Shown one piece after another: positions 1 to 7,615 of a stretch of 64,000 nucleotides of DNA. How positions within the stretch are numbered: the first letter of the stretch is position 1; the number at the start of each line of letters is the position of its first letter. Below the pieces are notes generated by a model that was given only the letters and a program-made list of their open reading frames with translations, was not told where the DNA came from and did no database searches. The translations under genes and the position numbers were made by a program. Origin of the DNA: Acinetobacter sp. ANC 4178 (GTDB lineage Bacteria; Pseudomonadota; Gammaproteobacteria; Pseudomonadales; Moraxellaceae); contig NZ_SJOD01000004.1 in NCBI RefSeq assembly GCF_004331175.1, positions 1-64,000 of the forward strand. Reading direction: 5' to 3'.

Positions 1-40
1 ATGTGTAAATAAGACCATAACCAATAGTCATAAACAGTTG

Positions 41-155
41 TGCTGGCGACAATAGCAAGAGTGAACCACCTGATCCCTTCCCGAACTCAGAAGTGAAACC
101 TCTTAGCGCTGATGGTAGTGTGGGGTTACCCATGTGAGAGTAAGTCATCGCCAGC
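41..155 (+). rRNA. rrf: 5S ribosomal RNA
   Basis: Structural RNA of the large ribosomal subunit. The ends pair as the usual 5S helix I (GCTGGCGAC near 42-50 against the GCCAGC end near 150-155). The interior carries the conserved gammaproteobacterial 5S core CCCGAACTCAGAAGTGAAAC (81-100), followed by GATGGTAGTGTGGGG. The 40 bases upstream look like the 23S-5S spacer, so the window opens at the tail of an rRNA operon. The exact ends are estimated from the helix. Confidence 0.95.
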
Positions 156-164
156 TCATTATTC

Positions 165-198
165 AAACACCCCCTGGTCATCAGATCAGGGGGTGTTT
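165..198 (+). terminator. rRNA operon terminator
   Basis: A perfect 12-bp stem (AAACACCCCCTG at 165-176 against CAGGGGGTGTTT at 187-198) with a 10-base loop lies about 10 bases after the 5S gene. The 3' arm ends in three T and is followed by TCTCTAT rather than a long T tract. Position and strength fit the end of the rrn transcript. Confidence 0.85.
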
Positions 199-266
199 CT
201 CTATCTGGAAAATAATACTTTATTTCCACACAGATCCTGATAAATATAGAAAATTATTAAAATATA

Positions 267-533
267 GAAGATATTATTCATGCTTCAACAATCAGAATAG
301 AGCGTATCATTTCTAAAGGGCATAGTTCTCCTGATATAGGTTGGTATGATCAGGATGAGAATGAATGGGTCATGATTGTTGACGGAAAAGCAACTTTAGA
401 ATTTGAGGATGGTTCAAAGCGTGAATTGTCTACAGGCGATTACATAAATATCCCTGCACATGTTAAACACAAGGTGCTATGGACCGATCCAAATCAAATC
501 ACCATCTGGCTAGCTATTTTTTACAAGTCTTAA
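267..533 (+). pseudogene. 5'-truncated cupin-domain protein
   Basis: The frame from 267 to the TAA at 531 encodes about 88 residues of a small cupin protein: an ERIISKGHSSPDIGWYDQ segment, then NEWVMIVDGKATLEF and a GDYINIPAHVKHKV beta-barrel segment with the metal-ligand-like histidines. Family members usually run about 105-110 residues and begin some 15-20 residues earlier. Here the frame is stopped just upstream (TAA near 258) and there is no in-frame ATG, so the N-terminus and start are missing. I infer a remnant cut by the rearrangement that placed this strip next to the rRNA operon. Its substrate is unknown. An alternative non-ATG start cannot be fully excluded. Confidence 0.7.
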
Positions 534-605
534 GTCATTACACGACAAGCTCGTTTATTGAGGTGGTAAAGTTAGTAAGTTTGCTATATAGCGGCTGTTG
601 ATATT

Positions 606-1110
606 CTATTTTGGCAACCAAATAAATATACAGGTTAGTGCAACTGAATTTTCGTAGTTCTGCTTTAGTTTGTTATGGCGTGTAGCAATGCCTTTAATAA
701 ATTGATTGAGTCTTGCAAATGTATTCTCAACTAAGTGTCTGATTTTATATAAATACCAATCGATATAATCATTGTTGGATAGGGTATTAGATTTCTTTAG
801 AATATTTACCTTGGTTACTGTTTTTTCTATTGGTTCTCTCAGTGCTTTCGAGTCATATCCCTTATCAGCATAGAGAACATCCGTATCTTTTAAGTCTATT
901 TGATCAATCAATGTAGGAAGGACTTTCACATCATGAGTTAAAAAATGAATTGGGTTGCCAATTCAATCTATTGCTAAATGAATCTTAGAACTGTTTCCAC
1001 CTACACTCTTAGAAATAGCTTGATTTTTGAGTTCTATGGAATGTTGATGAGCTCGAATATGAGGAGCGTCAATAAACCCCCATTCTAGATATGAATACTC
1101 AGATGCATAT
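606..1110 (-). pseudogene. IS5-family transposase remnant
   Basis: The minus strand encodes the C-terminal half of an IS5-family DDE transposase: EWGFIDAPHIRAHQHS (catalytic D region), then KSVGGNSSKIHLAID, an in-frame TGA at 963-965, then KVLPTLIDQ, DVLYADKGYDSKAL (second catalytic D) and HLVENTFARLNQFIKGIATR with the E of the DDE triad. The N-terminal third cannot be followed beyond about 1110, where the frame stops. The gene is therefore both truncated and interrupted, and should be inactive. I could not define terminal inverted repeats. It sits between the truncated cupin gene and an AT-rich gap. Confidence 0.85.
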
Positions 1111-1854
1111 TCTTATATAACTCTACCACTCATTCCACTCTACCAGTTCTAAGTAAGTCATCTTAAATTTGTTATTGAATAATCGGAACTACTAAAAATT
1201 TAGATAGTAGATAGAAATAAGAATTAAATTCCTTAATGTATGAATAAATTTAATTTTAGCGATTTTTTGTACAGCTAATGTCAACAAACTCCAATGATAT
1301 CTAATTTGTGTTGCTGATATTAATATAATTTTTAATTTTTTTATTTTACGTTGAATATGTTGTAAAGCTATAATTTTTAAATAAATACTGCAGTTTAAAT
1401 CATTTAGTTAGATTTTATTCTTCGATTTCAAACAGTTGTTCCGTGGAATCGAAATGTATTATATAAATTTATGTGACAATTTTATTAAAATAGTTACATA
1501 ATGCCAATATTATTTAGTTTTAATCATATTAAAATAGTCGGATTAAATAGTTCTCCATTTTAACTAGTCCTCTAGTTACCAGCCTGCATCTTCCCCAAGT
1601 TGTAGGTTTTTTTTATTTTAATAATTTATTTTTGAGGCTCTAAATATATTTTTTTATAAAAAACAAATGATTTATTTACATTTATAGTATTAATATTATT
1701 AATGTACTTCAAGTTTCTGAATTTTATAAATTAATTTTAATTTTTTGAAGTGATTTGATCATGAACTAATCGTTCAATTAATCTATGTTCTTTCTCTAGA
1801 TTTCATATTTTATGATTATTACTATATAGGCGATTTTTTACTTGTGGTGTCAGG
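1111..1854. other. AT-rich non-coding gap
   Basis: About 740 bases of very AT-rich DNA without a convincing reading frame. The only structured part is a pair of hairpins at 1561-1606 followed by eight T, listed separately as a possible small RNA. On the minus strand near 1117-1165 a short stretch reads MTYLELVEWNEW and may be another transposase scrap, but it is too short to assign. Confidence 0.5.
1561..1614 (+). ncRNA. candidate small RNA 3' end
   Basis: Two adjacent hairpins precede a T8 tract. The first is TAACTAG (1561-1567) against CTAGTTA (1572-1578), a perfect 7-bp stem with a tetraloop. The second is CCTGCA (1583-1588) against TGTAGG (1601-1606), six pairs with one G-U, then T at 1607-1614. 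No gene on the plus strand ends nearby: the closest upstream is the dead cupin gene a kilobase away. A weak promoter-like stretch (TTGTTC at 1436, AT-rich -10 candidates near 1457-1467) lies upstream. A free-standing intrinsic terminator with an extra stem is the usual look of a small RNA 3' end. This is inference only, and the 5' end is unknown. Confidence 0.28.
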
Positions 1855-2046
1855 ATGCTGATTGGTGTAAATGACGTAATTGTCAATACAGATTTAATTC
1901 AATATATGGAAATTAAGAGTGAATCTCCTTTTGTTGTTGTAATACATTTTAATGTGGGTAGTGTAAAAAGGTTAAAATTCAAGAATCTGAACGAGCAAGA
2001 GAAATTTATTGAAAGAATCGGCGCAGAGCTTCCTAGCTATTACTAA
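1855..2046 (+). CDS. Small hypothetical protein (63 aa)
   Basis: A 63-residue soluble protein with no family I recognise. It alternates hydrophobic and charged stretches (VIVNTDLIQYMEI, FVVVIHFNVGS, then a basic-acidic helix KFKNLNEQEKFIERIG), which suggests a small alpha/beta fold. There is no signal peptide or membrane segment. The Shine-Dalgarno sequence is poor (GTGTCAGG directly before the ATG). A good intrinsic terminator begins 8 bases after the stop, which supports real transcription. It lies among IS remnants and may be cargo of the accessory strip. Confidence 0.55.
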   Translation: MLIGVNDVIVNTDLIQYMEIKSESPFVVVIHFNVGSVKRLKFKNLNEQEKFIERIGAELPSYY

Positions 2047-2053
2047 ATTATAG

Positions 2054-2075
2054 AAACCACCTCAGGTGGTTTTTT
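2054..2075 (+). terminator. Intrinsic terminator
   Basis: Stem AAACCAC (2054-2060) against GTGGTTT (2066-2072) with a 5-base loop, ending in a T6 tract (2070-2075). It directly follows the 63-residue gene. Confidence 0.8.
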
Positions 2076-2172
2076 ATGAATAATTTGGGGGCTTTGGATG
2101 CTAATCCTCTTTTATATTGCAGTTCGCCATACTTAATTGTGTATTCAATGTGGAAGAGGAGTAGTTCTTTAT

Positions 2173-2770
2173 GGCTTTGTTGTACAAAGATTTAAAAATT
2201 AAAATTTACCTAAGTTATCTGAATTTAAGATACAACTCGGGTGTGAGGTCTACCTAAATCCGTAAATTTATTTAAGACAGCTACTCGTGCATGCATCTCA
2301 TTGACTTGGCTTTGAAAGTTTCTCGCACTGAGTTTGTCCCCCAATAATTTGATGCAATGTATCTCGGCTTCTACCAGACTTCTGCGATGATAGCCTGACT
2401 AATTTTTCCATATTGTTCTTCCTAAATGCTTAACTGTTCGTAGTACCTCATTGCGCTCTACCGAGTAAATCCTTTTATCTTTCCATGGCTTCGCATTTTT
2501 CCTAGGTGGAATCACTGCTTGTGCTTGCCGATCTACAATGACCTGACGGCATTGTTTTGTGTCGTAAGCTCCATCGGTATAAAGAATCAATTTGTTCAAC
2601 AGATGGAATCTGATCGAGTAAATTACCAAGTACATGTGAATCACTCACATTGTTAGTCGTGAGCTGAACTGCCCGTAATTGGTTGTACGATAAATTTTAG
2701 GTGTAGGCTTATTCATTTGAAAATTATATTGTGGAATAAGCCTTTAGAGATAGGTTTGTGCAACAAAGCC
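2173..2770 (-). mobile_element. Internally deleted IS5-family element
   Basis: Bounded by terminal inverted repeats GGCTTTGTTGTACAAA (2173-2188) and TTTGTGCAACAAAGCC (2755-2770), which match at 15 of 16 positions. The element is 598 bp, whereas intact relatives with these ends are roughly 0.9-1.05 kb. Inside, the transposase start is joined to the later VQLTTNN part, so a block of the middle has been lost. I could not find a matching target duplication. It ends 15 bases from the stop of the DUF4209 gene. Confidence 0.85.
2225..2716 (-). pseudogene. IS5-family transposase, deleted and frameshifted
   Basis: On the minus strand the reading begins MNKPTPKIYRTTN at 2716. It then jumps to the RAVQLTTNNVSDSHVLGNLL region, shifts frame near 2585 at the DGAYDTKQCRQVIVDRQ catalytic segment, continues through NAKPWKDKRIYS and LGRTIWKN, meets an in-frame TAG, and ends with SGYHRRSLVEAE (catalytic E), KLLGDKLSARNF and GRPHTRVVS before a TAA at 2225-2227. 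With a deletion of several hundred bases, one frameshift and one nonsense codon it cannot make an active transposase. Its ends could still be moved by a relative acting in trans. Confidence 0.85.
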
Positions 2771-2784
2771 CTTTCTATACCACT

Positions 2785-4593
2785 TTATCTAATTGGAATT
2801 GATTTAATTACCATACGTAACATCATCCACCATGCATAAATTGAAGCGACTGAATGTGAGGCATTTATATCATCCAACAATCCATGAGCAATTTGATTTC
2901 GAAGATTAAAGCCCAATGAATCTGTAAAAAGACTTTTAATTTCAAAAGATAAGTTTTTGCCAAAAACGGAATCTGCTTCAGGTAAATCCATAATCGTACT
3001 TAACCCATTTTCAGTCTCGATCCCATCAGAACCGATGGTGCTTGTATGAGCACCAGCATCTTTTAATTTTAGTCGCACAAAGTGTTCTAGTTGAGGACAG
3101 AGCAAATGCAATGCTAGACCAAATTCTCTTTCAAAGCCCAGCCAAAGTGCATTTGCAGTTAAGTAAACCCTATCATCAGGGACCAATAGGGATTCTTTAC
3201 ATATACTGATAAATAAATCTTTAGTAAATCTATGCTCTAAACATAACTGATGCAATGCCGGCAGTATTGCGCCCTTAACATCAAATTCCATTTGAATTGA
3301 GAATTGCATCTGAATTTGATGACGAAGTGAGTTATCAGTTAAAGTATCTTCCGTAAAAGCCTTCATATCCAAAGGTGGTGTTTTAGCGATTAAGCGGCCA
3401 TCATTGCTCAAATGGCGACCACCAAAAAGGCTAGCGAAAAAACTCTGACTCACGGATTCTTTTGCAGACTTTAAAATTTGTTCATAATTTGGCTCAGATG
3501 CTAACCCCACAAAAAAAAGTATAGCTGTAAATGCATTCTGTTTTCCTGTCACGTAATTAGTGGCTGATAGAACAATTTCTGAAATATCAATTGAATCTGT
3601 TTGAAAGATTGCCATCTCTTCAACTGCAGCTTGACCAGTTGATGTTATCTTACTTCGTACTTGTAGAATTCTATTTTCAACTCCATAGGCTTTTCTGTGG
3701 CTTTTTGGGATTTTTCGGTATTCTTGAAGAGCTTCTTCATAAAATGAGTTTGCAACTAAGTTGTTATTAGCTCTGTTATCAGCTTCAAATTCTGCACATT
3801 CTGCTACTAATATAAGGCATTCAATTTGTTCCGAAATATTTGAATGTTGTTGGAATTTTTTAGCAGCTAGTTTGTAGTAAGAACTCGCAGAATTAAAATC
3901 GTTATTTTCTTTAAGTGAATTTGCGATGTCTTTTAATCTAGCTGCAATTTCCCCTCTGATCTCATGATCGATGTTTAATTTATCCAGTAGATTAGCAATC
4001 CATAAATTTAAAAATTTGTAATCTGGATTATCTTGAGACAGGGCTGAATGCAACTTAATAATGATTCCGTCTAAACGTTCTGAATCTCTAATTTGTATGC
4101 AAAGCCTTATAGCGCGCTCTACTCCGTCATTTACCCCTTTAAGCCAAGTATCTTTATTTATTTCTGGTAGGGCATAATTATCAATAGCAATTTTTGCATG
4201 GATTGGATTTCTTGGCTTATTAAGTAGCCATAATAAGTCGGCAAGCCTTGCTTTAAGATAAGAGTTATCGACATCATCTAAAATTTCTGCAATGAAAAGC
4301 AATTCGATTTGATTCAGATTTTCGAGATCAAAAGTTTTAGTACCATTCAGATGATTCTCATACATGGGGCGATAAGGAATATTAATACTAGTTGGGGCTA
4401 AAGACATTGATGCAATTTTTGACAAAAATCTAAGGGCTGTTGAGCAATCAATTTTTCCAGCTTTTTCCATTTCGTTTGCTTCAATATCTAAGTTGCGCAT
4501 TAATGATAAATTGCAATAATCATTCTCTGGTTTGATTCTATTCAGATTACAGTCAACAAATGCTTGCTTACTTAAATTGATTGAATTATTCAT
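2785..4593 (-). CDS. DUF4209-domain protein with HEPN-like motif
   Basis: A 602-residue protein, all-helical by composition, with no signal peptide or membrane segment. Residues about 100-320 contain helical-repeat-like stretches (for example SSYYKLAAKKF and EEALQEYRKI) that suggest TPR-type packing. Near the C-terminus, R565-N-Q-I-A-H570-G fits the RNxxxHG signature of DUF4209, and R-x4-H is also the HEPN ribonuclease motif. Experimental function for the family is unknown to me. HEPN proteins often act as toxins or in phage defence, and the setting (IS remnants beside an rRNA operon) fits accessory DNA, so a defence role is a reasonable but unproven inference. The start has a modest AAGG upstream. 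It appears full length and uninterrupted, unlike the remnants to its right. Confidence 0.75.
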   Translation of the reverse strand: MNNSINLSKQAFVDCNLNRIKPENDYCNLSLMRNLDIEANEMEKAGKIDCSTALRFLSKIASMSLAPTSINIPYRPMYENHLNGTKTFDLENLNQIELLFIAEILDDVDNSYLKARLADLLWLLNKPRNPIHAKIAIDNYALPEINKDTWLKGVNDGVERAIRLCIQIRDSERLDGIIIKLHSALSQDNPDYKFLNLWIANLLDKLNIDHEIRGEIAARLKDIANSLKENNDFNSASSYYKLAAKKFQQHSNISEQIECLILVAECAEFEADNRANNNLVANSFYEEALQEYRKIPKSHRKAYGVENRILQVRSKITSTGQAAVEEMAIFQTDSIDISEIVLSATNYVTGKQNAFTAILFFVGLASEPNYEQILKSAKESVSQSFFASLFGGRHLSNDGRLIAKTPPLDMKAFTEDTLTDNSLRHQIQMQFSIQMEFDVKGAILPALHQLCLEHRFTKDLFISICKESLLVPDDRVYLTANALWLGFEREFGLALHLLCPQLEHFVRLKLKDAGAHTSTIGSDGIETENGLSTIMDLPEADSVFGKNLSFEIKSLFTDSLGFNLRNQIAHGLLDDINASHSVASIYAWWMMLRMVIKSIPIR

Positions 4594-4595
4594 AA

Positions 4596-4766
4596 TTAGC
4601 TATATACCTTACTTAACACTATAAAATTATGTTTCAAACCAAGAGACCAGCCTAGGTACTCGTGAAAAGGCTCACATACGCTGAGCAAAAATTTGATGTA
4701 AACATAGAGCCAGTCTTTCATATTTTCTATGTAGTGGCTTACATCTAAAGTGATAAAATATGGCAT
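4596..4766 (-). CDS. Possible small hypothetical protein (56 aa)
   Basis: An open frame from the ATG at 4766 (MPYFITLDVSHYIENMKDW...) stops two bases before the ATG of the DUF4209 gene, so the two would be tightly coupled. It is rich in aromatic and hydrophobic residues and matches nothing I know. Upstream lies a cluster of GTATAC repeats that may be its operator. No clear Shine-Dalgarno sequence is visible. It could instead be untranslated leader of the DUF4209 gene. Confidence 0.25.
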   Translation of the reverse strand: MPYFITLDVSHYIENMKDWLYVYIKFLLSVCEPFHEYLGWSLGLKHNFIVLSKVYS

Positions 4767-4776
4767 ATTTTTTAAA

Positions 4777-4832
4777 GTATACAAATTTTGAAATAATTTT
4801 CTTAAAAAAGATTTGTATACTATTTTGTATAC
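4777..4832. promoter_or_regulatory. Cluster of GTATAC operator-like repeats
   Basis: GTATACAAAT (4777-4786) is repeated inverted as ATTTGTATAC (4811-4820) and again as TTTGTATAC (4824-4832). The last two are direct repeats about 12 bases apart, close to one helical turn. The cluster lies in the gap between the minus-strand DUF4209 unit and the plus-strand MFS gene. TTGTATACAA-type palindromes are typical of GntR and similar regulators. Which side is regulated is not shown. Confidence 0.45.
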
Positions 4833-4921
4833 CTTTTATCTCCTAATCAAGCATTGCAGGTACAAACGGATACAACTTTAAAAAATTTTAAACTATTGTA
4901 AATACTAGAGAAAACTACCCA

Positions 4922-6100
4922 ATGCTAACCCTTCCAATGACAACTAAACTCGGTGGTTTCTACCTCTTTTACTATTGTATTGTTGGGACATTCATGCCGT
5001 ATTGGAGCCTTTATTTAGAAGATCAAGGCTTTAATTTTCAAGAAATTGGTGTTTTATCATCAATAGCAATTATCACTCGTTTTTTTGCACCATTTATATG
5101 GGGGTGGGTGGCTGATAAGTCTGGTAAACGGATGTTATTGGTCAGAATCGCGACTTGGATGGAAGCGTGTATATGGTTTTTAATTTTTATCATACCAAAT
5201 AGTTTTCAGTCGATTGCCTTACTAATGTTGATTTTCAGTTTTTTCCAAAATGCAATTTTGGCGCAATTTGAAGGTGTCACACTATTTTGGTTGGGGGAAA
5301 AAAGAGCGGAGTTATATGGCAAAGTTCGAAAATGGGGGTCTATAGGTTTTATCGCAGGTGTATTTTGTATAGGCGCATTATTAGAAATAATTCCTATATC
5401 TATGCTACCCATTTTATTACTCTGCATCTCATTTTTAGCTTTCTTGTGGTCATTTACTATTCATGAGCCTAAAAGTGCACCAAAATCACAGAAACAACTT
5501 GAACCACTATGGCCAATTATAAAAAAACCAGTAGTCGCATCCTTTTTCATTATTGAATTTATTATGTTGCTATCACATGCACCTTTTTATAGTTTTTATA
5601 GTAATTATCTTAAGCAGGTTGGTTATTCAACCACAGAAATTGGATTTTTATGGGCGATTGGTGTGATTGCAGAAATTATTATGTTTGCTTTTGCCAATAT
5701 CTTTCTTAAAAAATTCTCGTGGCGTTTCTTAGTGAGCACTTGTTTGATACTGACGGGTGTTCGATGGTTATTGGTTGGTTTTTTCCCGAATATGTTTTTG
5801 ATGCAATTATTCGCTCAAACGATTCATGCTTTTAGTTTTGGTCTTTTTCATATGATTGCCATGCGCATTATCTTTGAAAATTTTATGTCTGGACAGCAGG
5901 GACGTGGACAGGCACTTTATAGCACAATGTGGGGATTAGGTGTCGCTTCGGGGAGTTTATTGGCTGGTAAATACTGGACTGAAATTTCAGGTGAACATGT
6001 CTTTATGATTGCTGGACTTTCTGTATTTATGGGCTTAATTTTTGTTGCGGGATTGCCCAATAAAATACAGAAAGACCATTTAGCTGAGCTTAAATCTTAA
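4922..6100 (+). CDS. MFS transporter, HcaT-like
   Basis: A 392-residue inner-membrane protein with about 12 hydrophobic segments. The N-terminal GGFYLFYYCIVGTFMPYWS and the loop motif WGWVADKSGKR between helices 2 and 3 fit the MFS_1_like group that includes E. coli HcaT (3-phenylpropionate) and LacY-like proton symporters. The substrate cannot be read from sequence. The first ATG is used; a second in-frame ATG at 4937 is possible and neither has a strong Shine-Dalgarno sequence. The stop overlaps the amidase stop tail to tail by 11 bases. The GTATAC repeats upstream may control it. Confidence 0.85.
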   Translation: MLTLPMTTKLGGFYLFYYCIVGTFMPYWSLYLEDQGFNFQEIGVLSSIAIITRFFAPFIWGWVADKSGKRMLLVRIATWMEACIWFLIFIIPNSFQSIALLMLIFSFFQNAILAQFEGVTLFWLGEKRAELYGKVRKWGSIGFIAGVFCIGALLEIIPISMLPILLLCISFLAFLWSFTIHEPKSAPKSQKQLEPLWPIIKKPVVASFFIIEFIMLLSHAPFYSFYSNYLKQVGYSTTEIGFLWAIGVIAEIIMFAFANIFLKKFSWRFLVSTCLILTGVRWLLVGFFPNMFLMQLFAQTIHAFSFGLFHMIAMRIIFENFMSGQQGRGQALYSTMWGLGVASGSLLAGKYWTEISGEHVFMIAGLSVFMGLIFVAGLPNKIQKDHLAELKS

Positions 6101-7580
6101 TTTCACTATATTTTTTTGCCCAAGGCTGTGCTTGTTCCAATTGTTGTGCCAATTGTAAAAGTCGATCTTCTCGTCCGAATGGTGCAACAAATTGCGAGCC
6201 TAAGGGAAGTTGATTGTTATTCCAATAAAGTGGAACGGACATTGCGGGTAAGCCTGTAATATTGGCTAATTGGGTGAATGGTACCCACTTCAGATTTTCT
6301 TTAATGATTTTCTCAATCAATTTTCCTTCTGCGAGTCGATGTGCTTGTCCTATTTTGAGTAGACCTTTTAACAATTGTTTTTGCCATAGAGGTGTTTTAA
6401 TCTCACCATTTTTAGGTGCTGTGGTCGCAGTTGATGGAATGAGATATAAATCATATTGTTCAAAAAAATGATTCATTTGTGCTGCATATTGGCCCCAATT
6501 ATTAAGGTTGTGAATATATTGTAATGCTGTTGTGGTTTCACCAAATGCAGCCAAAGCCAATGAATCCAGTTCAAAATCATCATTTTGAATATTAAGTTGA
6601 GACCGTGTTTCTTGAATGGTATAGGCAAACTGGCTAAACCAAGTGGTGATAAAGTCTTTCGCTAATGACATGCCATTAATGGGAGGTTGGGCCTCTACCA
6701 CAATGTGTCCCAAAGATTCGAGTAACTTTGCAGTATGTAAAATGGCTGCTTCTGCTTCACTAGAAACTTTGGTTCCTATAGGAGATTTCACACTATAGGC
6801 AATTTTGAGCTGCTTCGGTGGGCGTTGAATAATATCTAGATAGTTTTGTTCTGGTGTTTTAATTGAAAAAAGAGAATGTAATTCAGCGCCATGTGTAGCA
6901 TCCAACATCGCTGCACTATCTCGCACCGATTTAGTCAACACATGTTGCATAGCTGCTCCATGCATGGCTTCACTTAAATGTGGCCCCCACGGTGTTCGAC
7001 CTCGACTAGGCTTTAGACCGAACAAACCACAATAAGAAGCTGGGATACGAATAGAACCGCCACCATCACCTGCACCTGCGAGAGGCACTATTCCCGCGGC
7101 AACAGCCGATGCAGATCCTCCTGAAGAACCGCCACTATTGTGCTTTAAATTCCATGGGTTGTGACAGGTTCCCCAAGCTTCTGGTTCTGTAATACCTTTT
7201 ATTCCAAATTCAGGTGTATTGGTTCGGCCAAACGTCACAATACCTGCTTTTTCCCAGCGATTGACAATTTCAGAATTGGTTTGAGCAATATAATTTGCAC
7301 GTTTAAATGCTTTACTACCAAAGGTACTCGGATAACCTTTAAACTCTTGGAATAAATCTTTAACTAGAAAAGGAACGCCGGCAAAGGGACCTTGAAGAGA
7401 TTGCTGAGAGCGTTTTTGAGCATAATCATGCATTGGAATGGTAATGGCATTTAGCTTGGGATTTACTTCCGCAGCTCTTAAGAGTGCTGTGAGCAGCAAT
7501 TCATGAGGATGAACTTCTTTTTTAGCGACCAGTTCAGCTAATCCTAAACCATCATACTGTTGATATTCCGAAAATTTCAT
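6090..7580 (-). CDS. Amidase (amidase-signature family)
   Basis: A 496-residue cytoplasmic hydrolase of the amidase-signature family, which cleaves carboxamides or amide-linked substrates. The Ser-cisSer-Lys triad is visible: Lys74 in PFLVKDL, the cis-Ser S152 in [11 protein letters not shown], and the nucleophile S176 in [14 protein letters not shown]. The spacing of 24 residues between the two serines matches GatA and FAAH. It is not GatA, because gatCAB neighbours are missing and the C-terminus differs. It probably acts on a small amide or 6-aminohexanoate-type substrate, but specificity is not readable. It converges with the MFS gene, and the diguanylate cyclase lies 35 bases upstream on the same strand. 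Confidence 0.88.
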   Translation of the reverse strand: MKFSEYQQYDGLGLAELVAKKEVHPHELLLTALLRAAEVNPKLNAITIPMHDYAQKRSQQSLQGPFAGVPFLVKDLFQEFKGYPSTFGSKAFKRANYIAQTNSEIVNRWEKAGIVTFGRTNTPEFGIKGITEPEAWGTCHNPWNLKHNSGGSSGGSASAVAAGIVPLAGAGDGGGSIRIPASYCGLFGLKPSRGRTPWGPHLSEAMHGAAMQHVLTKSVRDSAAMLDATHGAELHSLFSIKTPEQNYLDIIQRPPKQLKIAYSVKSPIGTKVSSEAEAAILHTAKLLESLGHIVVEAQPPINGMSLAKDFITTWFSQFAYTIQETRSQLNIQNDDFELDSLALAAFGETTTALQYIHNLNNWGQYAAQMNHFFEQYDLYLIPSTATTAPKNGEIKTPLWQKQLLKGLLKIGQAHRLAEGKLIEKIIKENLKWVPFTQLANITGLPAMSVPLYWNNNQLPLGSQFVAPFGREDRLLQLAQQLEQAQPWAKKYSEIKI

Positions 7581-7615
7581 TATTGTTTTACTCCAGATTT
7601 ACTGCCTTATATTCA

